A stretch of 8,633 bases of DNA from Candidatus Ethanoperedens thermophilum (GTDB lineage: Archaea; Halobacteriota; Methanosarcinia; Methanosarcinales; EX4572-44). The stretch lies in assembly GCA_012910725.1 (NCBI GenBank), contig WNEG01000026.1, positions 1-8,633 on the forward strand, written 5' to 3'. The translations under genes were made by a program, and so were the position numbers. Each line of letters opens with the position of its first letter. Position 1 is the first letter of the stretch. Below, one piece after another: positions 7,049 through 8,633 of the stretch. The notes beneath the pieces were generated by a model that saw only the letters and a list, made by a program, of their open reading frames with translations, ran no database searches and was not told the origin of the DNA.

Positions 7049-7743
7049 CTGAGTTAGAACACATACTATATTCTATCAGTAAGGCAGACCTGATAACCCT
7101 TGTTAATGCTTCAATGGGTTTTTTAGCAATGATATGCTTAATAAACAATAACTTCGATTTTGCAGCGATTCTTATCATCCTTGCTTCTATTGCTGATGGT
7201 GTTGATGGTGCTGTATCAAGGCGATCTACCATGGGTCTCCTTGGAAAGAACCTTGACTCGCTATCAGATGCCATATCTTTTGGCATGGTTCCAGCAGTTG
7301 CATCCTACTTATTGTTAGAGCCCGTGGTTGGAATTATTGCTTCTGTGTTCTCAATATTATTTTTATCATGTGGGCTGCTTCGATTAGCAAGATTCAATAT
7401 TTCGGCATCAGATAATTTTCATGGCGTTCCGATAACAGCAGCAGGACTTATTGTAATGCTCTTTTTAATCCAGAGAGGAGAAACCGAACTATTCCCATAT
7501 TTATTGATGATTCTCCTGACTATTCTCTCCCTGTTGATGGTTAGCAGGTTCACCTACCCTAAGATAAAGGATGTTCGAGTTGCTGGAATACTTGTGATAA
7601 TGATGGCGTCCACCATAGTAGTGTACACTGTTAAAAGAGATGCACTCCAGTTATTTACAAACGTGCTGCTGGTGATAATGCTATCCTATATACTTGCTCC
7701 TACTATTGGTTTTCCACGCGAAAAGAATCCACAAGAAGCGTGA
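7045..7743 (+). CDS. pssA: CDP-alcohol phosphatidyltransferase: archaetidylserine/phosphatidylserine synthase
   Basis: The product is 232 aa with several hydrophobic helices. It begins at a TTG that shares TTGA with the psd stop codon; the next in-frame Met, residue 24, would remove part of the conserved N-terminus. The CDP-alcohol phosphatidyltransferase motif is clear in DGVDGAVSRR..G..LDSLSD (51-75), with D51, D54, D71 and D75 as the metal-binding and catalytic aspartates; Ser58 replaces the common Ala. The segment FGMVPA follows, as in Pss-type members. The enzyme should transfer serine to CDP-archaeol in the membrane and release CMP, feeding the decarboxylase. Serine as the acceptor is inferred from the family and from linkage to psd. 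It is the last gene of the operon and is followed by a T-rich stretch. Confidence 0.92.
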   Translation: MTELEHILYSISKADLITLVNASMGFLAMICLINNNFDFAAILIILASIADGVDGAVSRRSTMGLLGKNLDSLSDAISFGMVPAVASYLLLEPVVGIIASVFSILFLSCGLLRLARFNISASDNFHGVPITAAGLIVMLFLIQRGETELFPYLLMILLTILSLLMVSRFTYPKIKDVRVAGILVIMMASTIVVYTVKRDALQLFTNVLLVIMLSYILAPTIGFPREKNPQEA

Positions 7744-7760
7744 ATGCCAGAAAGTTAAGA

Positions 7761-7767
7761 TTTTTTT
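7761..7767 (+). terminator. T-tract terminator after the pssA operon
   Basis: A run of seven T residues lies 18 bases after the pssA stop and is followed by TGTTGATG and a further T-rich stretch near 7801-7818. Archaeal RNA polymerase terminates at such T tracts without needing a hairpin. No stem precedes it. Confidence 0.45.
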
Positions 7768-7794
7768 GTTGATGTTTAAAGTCGTCAGGTGTCT

Positions 7795-7944
7795 TTAATC
7801 TTTTTTTATTGTTATTTTTACCTCTTTCCATTCACCAACGCCTTTAAGGCTTTGTAAGCTTCCAGATATAATGTTTTGGAAGAAGTTCTCAATAAATTCG
7901 TTTAAAGGCAACTCTCTCTCATCAATTAGCAGTGTAACACTCAT
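7795..7944 (-). CDS. Small conserved-looking archaeal protein of unknown function
   Basis: The product is 49 aa from ATG 7942-7944. In-frame alternatives are ATG 7953 and GTG 7986 (63 aa). I chose 7944 because it is about 27 bases from the centre of a TATA-like box (7968-7977) and because the protein pattern begins just there: a strand (VTLLIDERELPLNEF), an amphipathic helix (IENFFQNIISGSLQSL) and a final strand (KGVGEWKEVKITIKKD). The motif LN-x-F, followed by G..(Q/S)SLKGV..W.E..I.I, resembles short proteins found in many methanogens, but I cannot name a family. Codon use and the folded-looking beta-alpha-beta layout favour a real gene. It converges with pssA, with 51 bases between the two stops. 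No function is proposed. Confidence 0.62.
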   Translation of the reverse strand: MSVTLLIDERELPLNEFIENFFQNIISGSLQSLKGVGEWKEVKITIKKD

Positions 7945-7967
7945 AACCTGCATACTGTTCTCAATAG

Positions 7968-7977
7968 TATTATATTT
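7968..7977 (-). promoter_or_regulatory. TATA-like box of the small ORF
   Basis: The minus strand reads AAATATAATA, centred about 28 bases before ATG 7944. The same A/T stretch reads TATTATATTT on the plus strand and could also fire rightward, with a start near 7999, at the beginning of the hairpin-rich region. Confidence 0.4.
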
Positions 7978-7992
7978 TTCGGGCACTTTAAA

Positions 7993-8179
7993 GGTTTGGT
8001 AACCGCAGATACGTGATGTTTTTCATTACGTGGTTTGGTTCACAGATGATAGGGGACCGTCATAAAATAACCCCAGCAACTCTGAATCATCCATAAAAGG
8101 TTCCAACCACAAGATTGCACATGTTCCCATGAGATTGATCTGTGATAGTCTTATGTAATCTCGTGGTTTCAATTTTTTT
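7993..8179 (+). ncRNA. Candidate structured RNA in a region without genes
   Basis: No gene fits 7945-8216. The plus strand carries consecutive inverted repeats: GGTT/AACC (7993-8004); ACGTGATG/CATTACGT with a 5-T loop (8011-8031); GATGAT/ATCATC (8045-8050 with 8086-8091) enclosing GGGG/CCCC (8052-8055 with 8071-8074); and CCATGAGATT/AATCTCGTGG (8127-8136 with 8157-8166). The last is followed by T7 at 8173-8179. Two of these stems contain one G-U pair on the plus strand that becomes an A-C mismatch on the minus strand, which favours a rightward RNA. I recognise no known RNA family. The boundaries are guesses, and a TATA-like stretch at 7968-7975 could supply a start near 7999. Confidence 0.3.
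8127..8179 (+). terminator. Stem-loop plus T7 tract (possible terminator of the candidate RNA)
   Basis: A 10-bp stem with one G-U pair (8127-8136 with 8157-8166) and a 20-base loop is followed, after TTTCAA, by seven T residues. The 3' arm can also pair with 8105-8116 (12 positions, one mismatch), so two folds compete. Confidence 0.35.
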
Positions 8180-8194
8180 GAGTTTTAAACTCTG

Positions 8195-8215
8195 GTATGT
8201 TATTTCATTACATAC
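8195..8215 (-). other. Small inverted repeat directly after the JAMM gene
   Basis: GTATGT (8195-8200) and ACATAC (8210-8215) form a 6-bp stem with a 9-base loop, starting one base past the TAG stop at 8217-8219. On the minus strand it is followed by A-rich rather than T-rich sequence, so it is not a classic terminator. It may stabilise the 3' end. Confidence 0.3.
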
Positions 8216-8216
8216 T

Positions 8217-8630
8217 CTAATTACTGACTTGTAGTGTGCGTTTTGCACCTGTGCTGTCATAGCATGTCCAGCTATCTGTTGAATATGGCGCACCTACGAT
8301 GATGTGGCAGCTTCCAGTCCTTGTAAAAAGCTCAAGGTCTGCTTGCGATGGGGTAGTATCTGGTGTTGGATGGCTGTGGATTGTACCTGCAATGCGCATA
8401 TTTGGGAGCATGTATAGGTGGAGTACCGCTGACACTTCCGAGGAAGTGGTGCCTGGTAAAAATATTACTTCTACTATGGTATTATCTTCTGCACGCAACA
8501 ACCCTGCAAATTCCGCAGGTGCTGTAGATCTACAGACTTCAAGGATGAAGAGAAGTGTATCCTTTGATATATCTTTTATATTCACTGGTTTATTCATGCA
8601 TGAGACCGTGTTTATAGTTACATCTTTCAT
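8217..8630 (-). CDS. JAMM/MPN (Mov34/PAD-1) metalloprotease-domain protein, possibly desampylase-like
   Basis: The product is 137 aa from ATG 8628-8630, three bases from the window edge, so an earlier start is possible. ATG 8597 (residue 12, MNKPVNIKD) would give 126 aa and fits the family's usual N-terminus well. The full JAMM motif is present: Glu40 in PAEFAGLL, then HSH-x7-S-x2-D (His85, His87, Ser95, Asp98 in IHSHPTPDTTPSQAD). These residues bind zinc and catalyse isopeptide cleavage in active members. The fold core HIIVGAPYSTDSWTCYD (109-125) also matches archaeal MPN proteins. Known archaeal relatives such as HvJAMM1 remove ubiquitin-like SAMP modifiers from proteins. That substrate is an inference here, since no SAMP or E1-like gene is in view. 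It appears cytoplasmic, with no signal peptide. Confidence 0.88.
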   Translation of the reverse strand: MKDVTINTVSCMNKPVNIKDISKDTLLFILEVCRSTAPAEFAGLLRAEDNTIVEVIFLPGTTSSEVSAVLHLYMLPNMRIAGTIHSHPTPDTTPSQADLELFTRTGSCHIIVGAPYSTDSWTCYDSTGAKRTLQVSN

Positions 8631-8633
8631 AGA

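Noticed and set aside
8045..8084. Possible C/D-box guide RNA (ATGATAG followed by CTGA)
   Set aside because: The C-box match is incomplete, no internal C' or D' boxes are visible, and the spacing is short for an archaeal C/D RNA.
8087..8293. 68-codon minus-strand frame overlapping the end of the JAMM gene
   Set aside because: It overlaps a gene with a clear catalytic motif in another frame, shows no protein-like pattern, and runs through the hairpin region.

Overview
This window looks like chromosomal DNA from a euryarchaeon, most likely a methanogen or a methanotrophic relative of the Methanosarcinales/ANME type. The evidence is an archaeosortase A gene beside archaeal-type phosphatidylserine (archaetidylserine) synthase and decarboxylase genes, a small JAMM-motif protein of a kind I associate with Methanosarcina relatives, AT-rich TATA boxes about 27 bp before several start codons, and few Shine-Dalgarno sites. 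The genus is an inference from gene content and was not searched.

Left part (1-3465, all minus strand). Three genes, in order of transcription. (i) A protein with an N-terminal TIR-like/nucleoside-hydrolase-like Rossmann domain and C-terminal TPR repeats (2284-3465). (ii) A P-loop NTPase with Walker A and B motifs and a C-terminal winged-helix-like segment (844-2055). (iii) A TPR protein that starts inside the NTPase gene and runs off the window edge (1-896). Together they look like a split STAND/NTPase-TPR conflict (defence-like) module with a candidate TIR-like effector. The two TPR proteins share nearly identical 102-bp repeat DNA, and the TIR-like gene carries two further small tandem duplications, so this locus appears to be diversifying by repeat exchange.

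Middle part (3550-7743, all plus strand). A tightly packed four-gene operon: a GH15 glucoamylase-type hydrolase, archaeosortase A, archaetidylserine/phosphatidylserine decarboxylase and CDP-alcohol phosphatidyltransferase (serine-lipid synthase). Neighbours overlap or lie within 3 bp of each other. PssA and Psd are expected to make a PE-like archaeal lipid, and ArtA to cleave C-terminally tagged surface proteins and join them to such a lipid. The GH15 gene is an unexpected member. A 7-T tract follows the last gene. The operon and the TIR-like gene share an 84-bp divergent promoter region.

Right part (7744-8633). A short conserved-looking protein of unknown function (7795-7944, minus) and a JAMM/MPN metalloprotease-like protein (8217-8630, minus) flank a 272-bp region with no gene. 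That region contains several consecutive hairpins whose wobble pairs favour a plus-strand RNA and which end in a stem plus a T7 tract. It is a candidate undescribed structured RNA.
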